Assembly (NCBI RefSeq): GCF_009901585.1
Contig: NZ_WXYO01000003.1
Location: 413,677-477,676 of the forward strand
DNA: 64,000 nucleotides
Direction: 5' to 3'
From: Poritiphilus flavus
GTDB taxonomy: Bacteria; Bacteroidota; Bacteroidia; Flavobacteriales; Flavobacteriaceae
The translations under genes were made by a program, and so were the position numbers. Below the pieces are notes generated by a model that was given only the letters and a program-made list of their open reading frames with translations, had not been told where the DNA came from and did not search any database. This document shows, piece by piece, positions 9,002-17,820 of this stretch. The stretch's first letter is position 1, and each line of letters begins with the position of its first letter.

Positions 9002-9041
9002 ATTGTTCACTGTTCACTGCTTACTGTACACCGCCCACTGC
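9002..9041 (-). repeat. heptamer patch at the 3' end of thrB
   Basis: Read on the minus strand this is a run of heptamers related to CAGTAAA (GCAGTGG, GCGGTGT, ACAGTAA, GCAGTGA, ACAGTGA). It overlaps the last codons and stop of thrB, so the protein ends AVGGVQ inside the repeat. It is the only heptamer patch of this kind I saw on the minus strand, and it follows a minus-strand gene, matching the rule seen for plus-strand genes farther right. Confidence 0.75.
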
Positions 9042-9953
9042 TCTAACTCCATCCAGATTCACTCCGGATACATGCGTTTCATAGGGTAGTTCCAGCGGAT
9101 CGTAAACGGCTTCCATGGCTTGTTTAACGCTGTTAGCGGTTTCCAGCCCTTTGGAAAAGGCAAAAACCGAAGGACCCGAACCGGAAATTCCGCAGCCCAG
9201 GGCTCCTACTTCCATAGACGCTTTTTTAATGGCTTCAAAGCCGGGAATAAGCATGGAGCGTATGGGTTCTACAATATGATCCACCAAAGACCTTCCAATA
9301 AGATCATAGTCTTCAGTATACAAGCCTGCGATAAGACCACCTACATTGCCCCATTGCTTTACCCCGTCTCCCAGGGAGATCTTCGTTTTGAGTATCCTTC
9401 TGGAATCCGCTGTCTTGACCTCAATCTGTGGATGGATTATGGTGGCATATAGTTCTTTGGGGGTATGAATGCGAATAACGTCCAGGGGATCATAGCTCCT
9501 CACCAGCGTAAACCCGCCGAACAGCACGGGTGCAACATTATCTGCATGCGGAACACCGCTTGCCAGTTTCTCTCCGGCCATGGCGTAAGGTACGAGTTGA
9601 TCTACGGAAAGCGGACGCCCCAGTAACTCGTTGATGGCCCAAACAGCTCCCGCGGCACTGGCAGCACTACTACCAATGCCGCTGCCCGCTTTTATTCGTT
9701 TGTCAATAGCGATATCAAAACCAAAATCGCAATCAACATCTTGTAACAAGGCCAAACCAGCTACTCCGGCTACATTTTTTGTGGCCTCAAGAGGCAGGTC
9801 TTGCCCAATTATAGAAGTGATGCGGATCCCTGGTTCTGCTACCTTTTTTACGGTCATTTCGTCACCAACCTCATTCAAGGCCAGCCCCAGAATATCAAAT
9901 CCGCAGGAAATATTGGCAATGGTAGCCGGACAAAAAACTTTGATGATATCCAT
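9021..9953 (-). CDS. thrB: homoserine kinase
   Basis: A 310-aa GHMP-family kinase that phosphorylates homoserine. The ATP-binding motif GSGIGSSAASAAGAVWAIN lies at about residues 91-109; the N-terminal motif KVFCPATIANISCGFDILG and the C-terminal GALGCGISGSGPSVFAF are also visible. It starts 4 bp after thrA ends, indicating tight coupling. The C-terminus (AVGGVQ) is encoded by a heptamer repeat patch, so the last few residues have probably been replaced by repeat-derived sequence. Length remains normal. Confidence 0.96.
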   Translation of the reverse strand: MDIIKVFCPATIANISCGFDILGLALNEVGDEMTVKKVAEPGIRITSIIGQDLPLEATKNVAGVAGLALLQDVDCDFGFDIAIDKRIKAGSGIGSSAASAAGAVWAINELLGRPLSVDQLVPYAMAGEKLASGVPHADNVAPVLFGGFTLVRSYDPLDVIRIHTPKELYATIIHPQIEVKTADSRRILKTKISLGDGVKQWGNVGGLIAGLYTEDYDLIGRSLVDHIVEPIRSMLIPGFEAIKKASMEVGALGCGISGSGPSVFAFSKGLETANSVKQAMEAVYDPLELPYETHVSGVNLDGVRAVGGVQ

Positions 9954-9957
9954 GAGA

Positions 9958-12402
9958 CTAAAAGTTTCCGATTCTTATAATATCTGCAAAGATACCCGAA
10001 GCAGTAACATCTGCCCCGGCGCCGGCACCTTTTATGATCATGGGTTGATCCGGATACCTTTCCGTATAGAACAGCACGATATTGTCGCTTCCTTCAAGAT
10101 TGTAAAAATCATGTCCCTCAGGGATATGCTGGAGACCAACAGATGCCTCGCCATTCTCAAACCTGGCGACGTATTTAAGCCTACTTTGATGTTTCGCTGC
10201 CTCCTTATAAAGCGCCTGGAATTCCTCTTCACTTTCTTCCAAAGTTTTAAAAAATTCTTCATTGTTGGTAGTCTTCAGACTGGCATCCGGCAGGAAAGAC
10301 TGGTTCTCAATATCTTCAAGATTCAATTCATATCCGCTTTCCCGGGCCAGGATCAATATTTTGCGCATTACGTCAATACCGCTGAGGTCTATTTTGGGAT
10401 CAGGTTCGGTATAGCCCTCTTCCTGGGCCTGCTTTACGATATCTTTAAAAGTATTGTCTGCATTGAAATTATTGAAAACAAAATTCAGGCTTCCGGAAAG
10501 CACGGCCTGGATCTTTAGCACTTTATCACCGGAGGCGACCAGGTTCTTAAGCGTATCAATAATGGGGAGTCCTGCTCCTACATTGGTCTCAAAAAGAAAG
10601 GGCGCATTATAAGTACGGCTAAGTGCCTTAAGTTCCTTGTAATTGGAATAGTCCGAAGAACAGGCGATCTTGTTGCAAGTCACTATGGCAATGCTCTCCC
10701 GTAGGTAAGTGGCATAAGCGTCTGATACCTCTTCACTGGCCGTATTATCCACAAATATGCTGTTCCGGTAGTTCAGTTCCCGAACCCGATCGAAAAACAA
10801 CTCCTTGTCTGCTTTTTCTCCTTTGGAAAGGGCCTCCTCCCAATTTCCAAGCTCAATGCCTTCGGGATCAAAATACATCTTACGGGAATTAGAGATCCCG
10901 ATCACCCGGACATTCAGTTTTAGGTTTTCCTTCAGGAAGGAACGTTGCTGATACAGTTGCCTTAAAAACCTTGAACCCACGTTTCCTACACCCATCACAA
11001 ATAGGTTGAGCTGCTTTACGCGCGCTTCAAAGAATTCCTCATGGAGGGTATTCAGCGCTTTCTTGGCGTCTGCTGCGTTTATGACAGCAGAAATATTCCT
11101 TTCGGACGCCCCCTGGGCAATAGCGCGGATGTTTACGTTGTTCTTCCCCAGAGCACTGAACATTTTACCGCTCAATCCCTGGTGACTTTTCATATTGTCC
11201 CCAACCAATGCAATTATGGCCAGATCTTCTTCCACCACCACTGGTTGTAATTTCCCGGTGGAGATCTCATGATCGAATTCCTTGTTCACCAGTTCCCGGG
11301 CCACCTTGGCCTCCGCTTCCGAGATCCCGATGCAAATGGAATGCTCAGAAGAAGCCTGGGTAATTAATACAATACTTATTCCCGCCTGGGAAAGGACTTC
11401 AAAAAATCGCTTGGATACTCCCGGGATTCCGATCATGCCAGGTCCTTCAAGAGAGAGCAGGGCAATGTGCTCGATATAACTTATGCCTCTTACTGTCTTG
11501 TCACCGCCATTTTTCATACTGGTGATCAGGGTTCCCTCTGCATCAGGGTCGAAAGTATTTTTTATCCTGATGGGGATAGCTTTGGCCAATACCGGCTGAA
11601 TGGTCGGAGGGTATAATACCTTGGCGCCGAAGTGCGACAATTCCATGGCCTCTTCATAAGAAATGCGGGTTATCGCCCTTGATTGCTTTACAAGTTTCGG
11701 ATTGGCGGTGTACATTCCGCTGACATCCGTCCAGATCTGTAGTTCCTCCGCGTTTATAGCTGCAGCAATAACGGCGGCGGTATAATCGGATCCGCCCCTG
11801 CCGAGGGTTGTGGTATTGCCTGATGCTGAAGATGCCACAAAACCTGGTAGCAGTGTAATTCTTTTTGAGTTTCCATCAAAATAGGCCTGGCACTGAGCAT
11901 TGGTCTTTTTAAAATTTACTGCGGCTTTGCCGTAGGTTTCATCGGTGAGTATCAATTCACGACTGTCCTTAAATGAGGTATCCAACCCAGCCGAAATAAA
12001 ATATTCACTAATAATAAAAGAAGAGAGAAGTTCCCCATAGCTTACAATTTTGTCCGATAGCTGTGGGGTGGATTCTCCTATAAGAAATGCACCCTCCAGA
12101 AGAGTTTCGAGCGTATTTAGATCGCTCTTAACCGCACTGAGAACACTGCTTTGGCGTTCGATGGGCAGCAATTCCTTTATGGTTTGGATGTGTCTGTTCT
12201 CGATCTCTGCAAGGGTGGTTTTATAGGTGTCATCCTGCTCTGCAGCCTGATTTTGGGCTGTAAGCAGCAGGTCAGTTATCCCGCCCAGGGCGGACACCAC
12301 AATTACCGCTTTATCTGAGTCGATCTGACTGACAATACGCTGTACTTTTTGTATGTTTTGAGCATTGGCTACCGAAGTACCACCAAACTTTAGAATTTTC
12401 AT
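9958..12402 (-). CDS. thrA: bifunctional aspartokinase I / homoserine dehydrogenase I
   Basis: An 814-aa fusion that catalyses the first and third steps from aspartate to threonine. The N-terminal kinase begins MKILKFGGTSVANAQN and carries TTLGRGGSDYTAA. Two ACT regulatory segments occupy roughly residues 310-460 (EGPGMIGIPGVSKRFF, LVGDNMKSHQGLSGKMF). The homoserine dehydrogenase domain starts near residue 465 with the NAD(P) motif FVMGVGNVGSRFLRQL and contains the substrate block GSLNFVFNNFN. Length matches the E. coli ThrA type. It is first in thrABC and is preceded by a Thr-rich leader peptide. Feedback inhibition by threonine through the ACT domains is expected from the family. Confidence 0.97.
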   Translation of the reverse strand: MKILKFGGTSVANAQNIQKVQRIVSQIDSDKAVIVVSALGGITDLLLTAQNQAAEQDDTYKTTLAEIENRHIQTIKELLPIERQSSVLSAVKSDLNTLETLLEGAFLIGESTPQLSDKIVSYGELLSSFIISEYFISAGLDTSFKDSRELILTDETYGKAAVNFKKTNAQCQAYFDGNSKRITLLPGFVASSASGNTTTLGRGGSDYTAAVIAAAINAEELQIWTDVSGMYTANPKLVKQSRAITRISYEEAMELSHFGAKVLYPPTIQPVLAKAIPIRIKNTFDPDAEGTLITSMKNGGDKTVRGISYIEHIALLSLEGPGMIGIPGVSKRFFEVLSQAGISIVLITQASSEHSICIGISEAEAKVARELVNKEFDHEISTGKLQPVVVEEDLAIIALVGDNMKSHQGLSGKMFSALGKNNVNIRAIAQGASERNISAVINAADAKKALNTLHEEFFEARVKQLNLFVMGVGNVGSRFLRQLYQQRSFLKENLKLNVRVIGISNSRKMYFDPEGIELGNWEEALSKGEKADKELFFDRVRELNYRNSIFVDNTASEEVSDAYATYLRESIAIVTCNKIACSSDYSNYKELKALSRTYNAPFLFETNVGAGLPIIDTLKNLVASGDKVLKIQAVLSGSLNFVFNNFNADNTFKDIVKQAQEEGYTEPDPKIDLSGIDVMRKILILARESGYELNLEDIENQSFLPDASLKTTNNEEFFKTLEESEEEFQALYKEAAKHQSRLKYVARFENGEASVGLQHIPEGHDFYNLEGSDNIVLFYTERYPDQPMIIKGAGAGADVTASGIFADIIRIGNF

Positions 12403-12470
12403 TCGTCTATCGGATTATGAATAGTTTATGAAACAAATAGGAGATGTAAAAACGGAGATATTACTAATAG

Positions 12471-12525
12471 CTTACCCCAATGGGGTGGTGGTACCATTAG
12501 AGCTGATAGTGGCCGCATGGGTAAG
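12471..12525 (-). promoter_or_regulatory. candidate attenuator: alternative pairings at the end of the thr leader
   Basis: On the minus strand ACCCC-ATT-GGGGT (12486 to 12474) can form a local hairpin directly at the end of the leader reading frame. The 3' arm with the stop codon (GGGGTAAG, 12478 to 12471) can instead pair with CTTACCC (12525 to 12519) inside the leader. The two pairings exclude each other, and which one forms would depend on where a ribosome stalls. A T5 run follows at about 12452-12448 but no strong stem lies directly before it, so the termination step itself is uncertain. Confidence 0.5.
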
Positions 12526-12564
12526 GCTGAAAGAATAAGTTGCTATGTCCGTTTTCTCAGGCAT
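12472..12564 (-). CDS. thr operon leader peptide (30 aa)
   Basis: A 30-codon reading frame on the minus strand, 69 bp upstream of thrA. It begins MPEKTDIATYSF and ends with an ATISSNGTTTPLG-type tail followed by TAA. Six of the last 16 residues are Thr or Ile, including three consecutive ACC codons near the end. The arrangement matches leader peptides of threonine attenuators such as E. coli ThrL, where scarcity of charged tRNA-Thr or tRNA-Ile stalls the ribosome. A near-consensus promoter ends 19 bp upstream of its ATG, giving a 5' UTR of about 12-14 nt. It was found by eye and is not homologous in sequence to ThrL. Confidence 0.72.
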   Translation of the reverse strand: MPEKTDIATYSFSLTHAATISSNGTTTPLG

Positions 12565-12582
12565 TAACTTCTGTTAAAGGCT

Positions 12583-12613
12583 CAAAAGTAGCACATTTGA
12601 ATACCTTAGCAAA
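12583..12613 (-). promoter_or_regulatory. promoter of the thr operon
   Basis: On the minus strand TTTG (12613 to 12610) is followed after 19 bp by TACTTTTG (12590 to 12583). Both elements and the spacing match the Bacteroidota housekeeping promoter (TTTG, about 19-21 bp, TAnnTTTG). Transcription would begin near 12577, just before the leader-peptide ATG at 12564. Confidence 0.72.
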
Positions 12614-12729
12614 GATTTATCCAATTTTTGCAATGTTGACATTGTTTTTCCGATATTTTTACCAAATAATTTAACAATACGGAAATAACCTTCAATTTTT
12701 CAATGAGGTTTGGAGCTGTAGTACAGTAG

Positions 12730-12759
12730 TTTGACCTAATGTCGGAAAAGATAATTTCA
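12730..12759 (+). promoter_or_regulatory. candidate promoter of the NAD(P)HX repair gene
   Basis: TTTG at 12730-12733 and TAATTTCA at 12752-12759 are 18 bp apart, close to the Bacteroidota consensus. The ATG is at 12811. Confidence 0.45.
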
Positions 12760-12810
12760 GCTTTTTTATCCTCGGCCCGGGGCAATTGAGGCAAACATGT
12801 ACCTTCAATT

Positions 12811-14358
12811 ATGAAAATCTTCGACGCTAAACAGATTTATGCTGCGGATAGCTTCACCATCCAAAAGCAACAAATAACCAGCGATGAACTTATGGAACGG
12901 GCCTCTTTACAGCTCTTTCACTGGTTGCACCAGCGTATGCAGGGAGCGCCTGTAAAGATCCATCTCTTCTGTGGAATAGGGAATAATGGAGGAGACGGTT
13001 TAGCGCTGGCCAGACATCTTCAGGAACACGGCTATCATATTGAAGTGAATATCGTGAACTACAGCGAGAAACGTTCTCCTGATTTTTTGACCAATCTGGA
13101 CAGGTTGAAAGCACGAAAGATCTGGCCTAATATATTGAACGGAGACAGCGCTTTTCCCAGTATCGGGGTTGATGATATTATAGTGGATGCCATTTTTGGA
13201 ATAGGCCTGAACAGAAGTCCGGCTCCCTGGGTAGTGGATCTAATGAAAAATCTGAAGGCTACAGGCGCTTTTATACTTTCTGTTGATGTGCCATCCGGCC
13301 TGTTTATGGATAGGGGGATTGAAGATCCTGAGTTTGCGGTGGAAGCAGATTTTGTATTGAGCTTTCAGGCGCCCAAACTGGTCTTTTTCCTTCCGGAGAC
13401 AGCTCGATATATCAAACAATGGGATGTGCTGGATATAGGGTTGGACCCGGAATTTCTTGAAAAGACTGAGACCACCTACAAACTTATGGGTAAAGCGGAA
13501 GTTCTGCCCTTGTACCGGCCCAGACAAAAATTCTCGCACAAGGGCCATTACGGGCATGCGCTTATTCTGGGAGGAAGTTATGGTAAGATAGGAGCTGTTA
13601 TCCTGAGTACTTCCGCCTGCTTGCGGGTTGGCGCCGGGCTGGTTACGGCATACGTGCCTCAATGTGGACTCTTACCCCTGCAAATTGCCTGCCCAGAAGC
13701 CATGGTGCTTACAGATAAAGGGGAGAAATACATCTCCCAGATTGAGTTTGACCTGGAACCTTCTGCCGTTGGAGCAGGAATTGGTCTGGGCACGGAAAAA
13801 GAGACCGTATCTGCGCTTTCCGCTTTCCTCGATGCACAAAAGAGCGCTATGGTGCTGGATGCGGACGCCCTCAATATTCTATCGCAAAACCGGAAGTTAC
13901 TGGACAAAATACCGGAAGGAAGCATACTTACCCCGCATCCTAAAGAGCTGGAACGGCTGCTTGGCTCTTGGAAAGACGATTTTGAAAAGCTCCAGAAGAC
14001 CAGGGAGTTTTCAGTAAATCACCGCTGTATTATTGTGATAAAAGGTGCACATACCACAATCTGTGCAGGAGAAAAATGCTATATCAATAACAATGGGAAT
14101 CCGGGGATGGCCACTGCTGGAAGCGGGGATGTGCTAACCGGGTTTATAACCGGCCTGCTTTCCCAGGGATATGAACCGCTGGCAGCTGCAATTTTTGGTG
14201 TCTTTCTTCACGGTATGGCCGGGGACCTCGCGGCCACAGAACAGGGTTTTGAAGCCTTAACCGCCAATAGCATAATTGATTTCATCGGCAAAGCCTATAT
14301 AGAACTCTTAAGACCACCGCAAACACAAGAGCAGCAAACCGAAGAAACCGAAGCCTAA
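12811..14358 (+). CDS. nnr: bifunctional NAD(P)H-hydrate epimerase / ADP-dependent dehydratase
   Basis: A 515-aa cytosolic metabolite-repair enzyme. Its N-terminal YjeF-type domain epimerises S- and R-NAD(P)HX, and its C-terminal ribokinase-like domain dehydrates NAD(P)HX back to NAD(P)H. The N-terminal motif FCGIGNNGGDGLALARHL lies at about residues 53-70 and VDVPSGLFMDRG near 155. The C-terminal domain has GHYGHALILGGSYGKIGA near 245, the block TPHPKELERLLG, and GNPGMATAGSGDVLTGFITG with the catalytic Asp. Length is normal. It is a single-gene unit divergent from thrABC; no operon partner is visible. Confidence 0.95.
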   Translation: MKIFDAKQIYAADSFTIQKQQITSDELMERASLQLFHWLHQRMQGAPVKIHLFCGIGNNGGDGLALARHLQEHGYHIEVNIVNYSEKRSPDFLTNLDRLKARKIWPNILNGDSAFPSIGVDDIIVDAIFGIGLNRSPAPWVVDLMKNLKATGAFILSVDVPSGLFMDRGIEDPEFAVEADFVLSFQAPKLVFFLPETARYIKQWDVLDIGLDPEFLEKTETTYKLMGKAEVLPLYRPRQKFSHKGHYGHALILGGSYGKIGAVILSTSACLRVGAGLVTAYVPQCGLLPLQIACPEAMVLTDKGEKYISQIEFDLEPSAVGAGIGLGTEKETVSALSAFLDAQKSAMVLDADALNILSQNRKLLDKIPEGSILTPHPKELERLLGSWKDDFEKLQKTREFSVNHRCIIVIKGAHTTICAGEKCYINNNGNPGMATAGSGDVLTGFITGLLSQGYEPLAAAIFGVFLHGMAGDLAATEQGFEALTANSIIDFIGKAYIELLRPPQTQEQQTEETEA

Positions 14359-14413
14359 TTCTTTTCGGATCAATCCTTAAAACCAGATTAACTAAGTATT
14401 GTGGTGTTTAGGA

Positions 14414-14809
14414 TTAGCGTACTCTGCGCTTAACCCATGCCAGGGCATTCTTGTAATCAATGAAGAACTTCATCGGTTTTTTGTAGAAGAGCTTTTCAAT
14501 TTTGAAGTTGTGCATATCTACTTCCTTGACGGACACTATAGCAAAGGCTTTCAGGTTCTTTAGTTGTCTCAGATAACTGTAAATCGTAGGATCTATGGCA
14601 TATGAATGCTTTCGCAGACTGATATAACCAAAATTCCTGTCCCGAAAGTGAATTTCTGAAATTCCGATGATTTGATAAGCTCTTTCTAAGGTGAGCGTAG
14701 CACCTTCGTCAAAAATGGCGACCATGTGGTTCTGGAACACCTGGATCTTTCCAATATCCAGCTGGTATTCTCTGACAACCACCGTTTTTTTGGTGGGTCT
14801 GACTTTCAT
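14414..14809 (-). CDS. conserved hypothetical protein, possible STAS/SpoIIAA-like fold
   Basis: A 131-aa basic protein with no signal peptide or membrane segment. It reads as alternating strands and helices: MKVRPTKKTVVVREYQLDIG, a central FDEGATLTLERAYQII, a helix with YSYLRQLKNLKAFAIVSV, and a C-terminal helix KNALAWVKRRVR. The pattern of a strand with a central 'AIVS' segment followed by a terminal amphipathic helix resembles SpoIIAA-like small domains common in Flavobacteriia, but I see no diagnostic motif. It sits alone on the minus strand between convergent nnr and the clpC terminator. Confidence 0.6.
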   Translation of the reverse strand: MKVRPTKKTVVVREYQLDIGKIQVFQNHMVAIFDEGATLTLERAYQIIGISEIHFRDRNFGYISLRKHSYAIDPTIYSYLRQLKNLKAFAIVSVKEVDMHNFKIEKLFYKKPMKFFIDYKNALAWVKRRVR

Positions 14810-14954
14810 TCCATATAGTTTAAAGTGTCCGGAACGAAAATAGAATTAAGCAATAATTTGGTGAAAAATATTAGATAAAAGACCTAAATATCGTTTATAC
14901 GGCCTGAGCGGTTTATTTGCTGTATTTAGTTTCTTACTTTCCCTGTTCGGGCAT

Positions 14955-14985
14955 AAAAAAAGGAGCCCGTTTTTACGGACTCCTT
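14955..14985 (-). terminator. intrinsic terminator after clpC
   Basis: Read on the minus strand, AAGGAGTCCG, a six-base loop and CGGGCTCCTT form a stem of ten positions with a single mismatch, followed by a run of T. It begins 26 bp past the clpC stop. This is the clearest classical terminator in the window. Confidence 0.85.
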
Positions 14986-15010
14986 ATGTTTTATAATTCC
15001 TGTGAGGTTC

Positions 15011-17560
15011 TTACGCCTTAGAGGATTTTTTGGCCTTTTTTATTTTAAGGGATAACTCATTCTTTTTCTCATCCAGATCCATAAAGATGCTATCTCCTTC
15101 TTCTAATTTGGAATTGACGATTTCCTCGGCCAGAGTATCCTCAATATATTTCTGGATAGCCCTTTTCAATGGCCTGGCACCATATTGCTTATCAAATCCT
15201 TTTTCAGCGATATAATCCTTGGCAGCATCTGAAAGGTTGAGGTCATAACCGATATCTTTTATCCTCGCGTACAGCTTGAACAGTTCGATGTCGATAATCT
15301 TGTGAATATGTTCTCTTTCCAGCGGATTGAAAACGATCACATCGTCTATCCTGTTAAGGAATTCAGGAGCAAAGGCCTTCTTTAAGGCGTTTTCTATGAC
15401 GCTCTTCTGGTGGCCGTCTGCCTGAGACTTCTTTGCCGAAGTGCCAAAGCCGACACCCTGTCCGAAATCTTTCAACTGCCGTGCTCCGATATTGGAGGTC
15501 ATAATGATGATCGTATTTCTGAAATCGATCTTACGGCCCAGGCTGTCTGTCAGGAAACCGTCGTCCAGCACCTGTAACAGCATATTGAACACATCCGGAT
15601 GGGCTTTTTCAACTTCATCCAGCAATATTACGGAATAGGGCTTACGCCTTACTTTTTCGGTCAGTTGTCCTCCTTCTTCATATCCTACATAGCCCGGAGG
15701 CGCTCCTACCAATCGTGAAATGGCGAATTTTTCCATGTATTCGCTCATATCGATACGGATAAGCGCGTCCTCGGAATCAAAGAGTTCCTTGGCCAGGATC
15801 TTGGCCAACTGGGTTTTACCAACCCCTGTTTGTCCCAGGAATATGAAAGAACCTATGGGTTTGTTCGGGTCTTTCAGACCAGCCCTGTTACGCTGTATGG
15901 CCTTGGCCACTTTGGCAACAGCCTCGTCCTGCCCGATAACATTTCCTTTGATCAGCTCTGGCAATTCCGCCAGCTTATTGCTCTCCGTCTGGGCGATCTT
16001 ATTCACCGGTATCCCACTCATCATGGAAACCACATCGGCCACATTCTCCTCGCTAACTGTTTCACGATGGAGTTTGCTATCCTCTTCCCATTTCTCCTGT
16101 GCCAATGCAAGTTCTTTCTCCAACCTTTTTTCGTCGTCCCTTAGCTTTGCCGCCTCTTCATAGCGTTGCTTTTTAACCACGCTGTTTTTGAGTTCCCTAA
16201 CGTCTTCCAGTTGCTTCTCCAATTCCAGGATCTGCTTAGGAACATCCATATTTACGATATGGACACGGGATCCTGCTTCATCCAGGGCATCGATAGCCTT
16301 GTCCGGCAGGAAGCGATCTGTCATATATCGGTTTGTGAGCTTAACACAGGCCACAAGGGCATCGTCCGTATAATTGACGTTGTGGTGATCCTCGTATTTT
16401 TCCTTGATATTCTTAAGGATCTCAATGGTCTCTTCTACAGAAGTAGGCTCAACCATAACTTTCTGGAACCTTCGCTCCAGAGCTCCGTCTTTTTCTATAT
16501 ACTGTCTGTACTCGTCCAGTGTGGTGGCCCCGATACATTGAATTTCTCCCCTGGCCAAAGCCGGTTTGAACATATTGGAGGCATCCAGGCTACCGGTTGC
16601 ACCACCGGCACCCACTATGGTATGGATCTCATCGATGAAGAGGATGACGTCATCATTCTTTTCCAGCTCGTTCATCACGGCCTTCATACGCTCCTCAAAC
16701 TGTCCGCGATACTTCGTTCCTGCAACCAGTGAGGCCAGATCCAGGGTAACCACTCTTTTGTTGTAAAGGATGCGCGAGACCTTCTTATTGATTATCCGCA
16801 GTGCCAGGCCTTCGGCTATGGCACTTTTTCCCACTCCGGGTTCCCCGATAAGCAGTGGGTTGTTTTTCTTGCGGCGACTCAATATCTGAGAGACCCTTTC
16901 AATTTCTTTTTCCCTTCCAACTACCGGATCCAACTTGTTTTCTTCGGCCAGCCTCGTAAGGTCACGACCAAAGTTGTCCAATACCGGAGTCTTGGATTTC
17001 TTACTTCCTTTCTGACCTGTTGTGGATCCAAAGGAACCTTCTTTGCCTTCCATAGGTTCGTCAGAATCACTTGGAAAGGATTCTGAGCTAGGAGAATCGG
17101 AATAATCGTCATCACTGGTGATCATAGATTTGAATTGATCTTTGACCCCGTCATAGTCTACCTTGAGCTTGTGCAAAAGCTTTGTGGTAGGATCATTTTC
17201 ATTTCTCAGTATGCAAAGCAGTAGGTGCGCGGTATTGATAGAAGAACTTTGGAAGAGTTTAGCTTCCAGGAAAGTTGTTTTCAATGCGCGTTCAGCCTGT
17301 CTCGTAAGATGAAGGTTTTTTTTGTCTTTTTGTGCGTTACCAGAGTTCGGATTTGCGGGACTCAATATTTCTACCTTACGGCGTAGGTGATCCAAATCCA
17401 CATCCAAAGCATCGAGGATGCTTATGGCTTTCCCATTACCGTCACGCAGCAATCCCAGCATCAGATGCTCCGTACCAATAAAGTCATGCCCCAATCTTAA
17501 GGCCTCTTCTTTACTGTACGCGATAACATCTTTTACTCTTGGTGAAAAATTATCGTCCAT
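15011..17560 (-). CDS. clpC: ATP-dependent Clp protease ATP-binding subunit ClpC
   Basis: An 849-aa AAA+ unfoldase that feeds substrates to ClpP. It has the N-terminal double Clp repeat (about 1-150), a low-complexity Ser/Asp/Gly linker (about 150-190), AAA1 with Walker A GEPGVGKSAIAEGL, a UVR-type coiled segment around 435-470 (ELKNSVVKKQRYEEAAKLRD), AAA2 with GQTGVGKTQLAK, and the sensor/arginine block GARPLKRAIQ near the C-terminus. The Lys-rich tail KKAKKSSKA is unusual only in composition. It is monocistronic, ending at a strong terminator, and divergent from gyrA. Known to handle quality control and regulatory proteolysis in the cytosol. Confidence 0.96.
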   Translation of the reverse strand: MDDNFSPRVKDVIAYSKEEALRLGHDFIGTEHLMLGLLRDGNGKAISILDALDVDLDHLRRKVEILSPANPNSGNAQKDKKNLHLTRQAERALKTTFLEAKLFQSSSINTAHLLLCILRNENDPTTKLLHKLKVDYDGVKDQFKSMITSDDDYSDSPSSESFPSDSDEPMEGKEGSFGSTTGQKGSKKSKTPVLDNFGRDLTRLAEENKLDPVVGREKEIERVSQILSRRKKNNPLLIGEPGVGKSAIAEGLALRIINKKVSRILYNKRVVTLDLASLVAGTKYRGQFEERMKAVMNELEKNDDVILFIDEIHTIVGAGGATGSLDASNMFKPALARGEIQCIGATTLDEYRQYIEKDGALERRFQKVMVEPTSVEETIEILKNIKEKYEDHHNVNYTDDALVACVKLTNRYMTDRFLPDKAIDALDEAGSRVHIVNMDVPKQILELEKQLEDVRELKNSVVKKQRYEEAAKLRDDEKRLEKELALAQEKWEEDSKLHRETVSEENVADVVSMMSGIPVNKIAQTESNKLAELPELIKGNVIGQDEAVAKVAKAIQRNRAGLKDPNKPIGSFIFLGQTGVGKTQLAKILAKELFDSEDALIRIDMSEYMEKFAISRLVGAPPGYVGYEEGGQLTEKVRRKPYSVILLDEVEKAHPDVFNMLLQVLDDGFLTDSLGRKIDFRNTIIIMTSNIGARQLKDFGQGVGFGTSAKKSQADGHQKSVIENALKKAFAPEFLNRIDDVIVFNPLEREHIHKIIDIELFKLYARIKDIGYDLNLSDAAKDYIAEKGFDKQYGARPLKRAIQKYIEDTLAEEIVNSKLEEGDSIFMDLDEKKNELSLKIKKAKKSSKA

Positions 17561-17752
17561 AAACTACCCTTATATAGGTTTAAAATTAGTAAATCTATTC
17601 ATAAGAACGTCAAATACCGTACCTATATTCGATAAACTTGGTCTAAATGACGAAAAAAACCTCGATTTACAAAAAAATTAACACCGGAATTATTAACGAA
17701 AACGAGGTTATTTGGTGTTGATAAATTCTTTAATAAAGTACTGTGGAATTGC

Positions 17753-17781
17753 TTTGTATCCTGTGATTTTGTGTATATTGG
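17753..17781 (+). promoter_or_regulatory. weak candidate promoter of gyrA
   Basis: TTTG (17753-17756) and TATATTGG (17774-17781) are 17 bp apart and lie 40-70 bp before the ATG. The -7 match to TAnnTTTG is imperfect. Confidence 0.3.
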
Positions 17782-17820
17782 CATGATATTTTAACCACTA
17801 AAAAGCAATAAGATTTTAGT

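Noticed and set aside
16166..16732. 188-aa frame opposite clpC
   Set aside because: Shadow of the strongly coding clpC gene; no motif, and its codon pattern follows from clpC.
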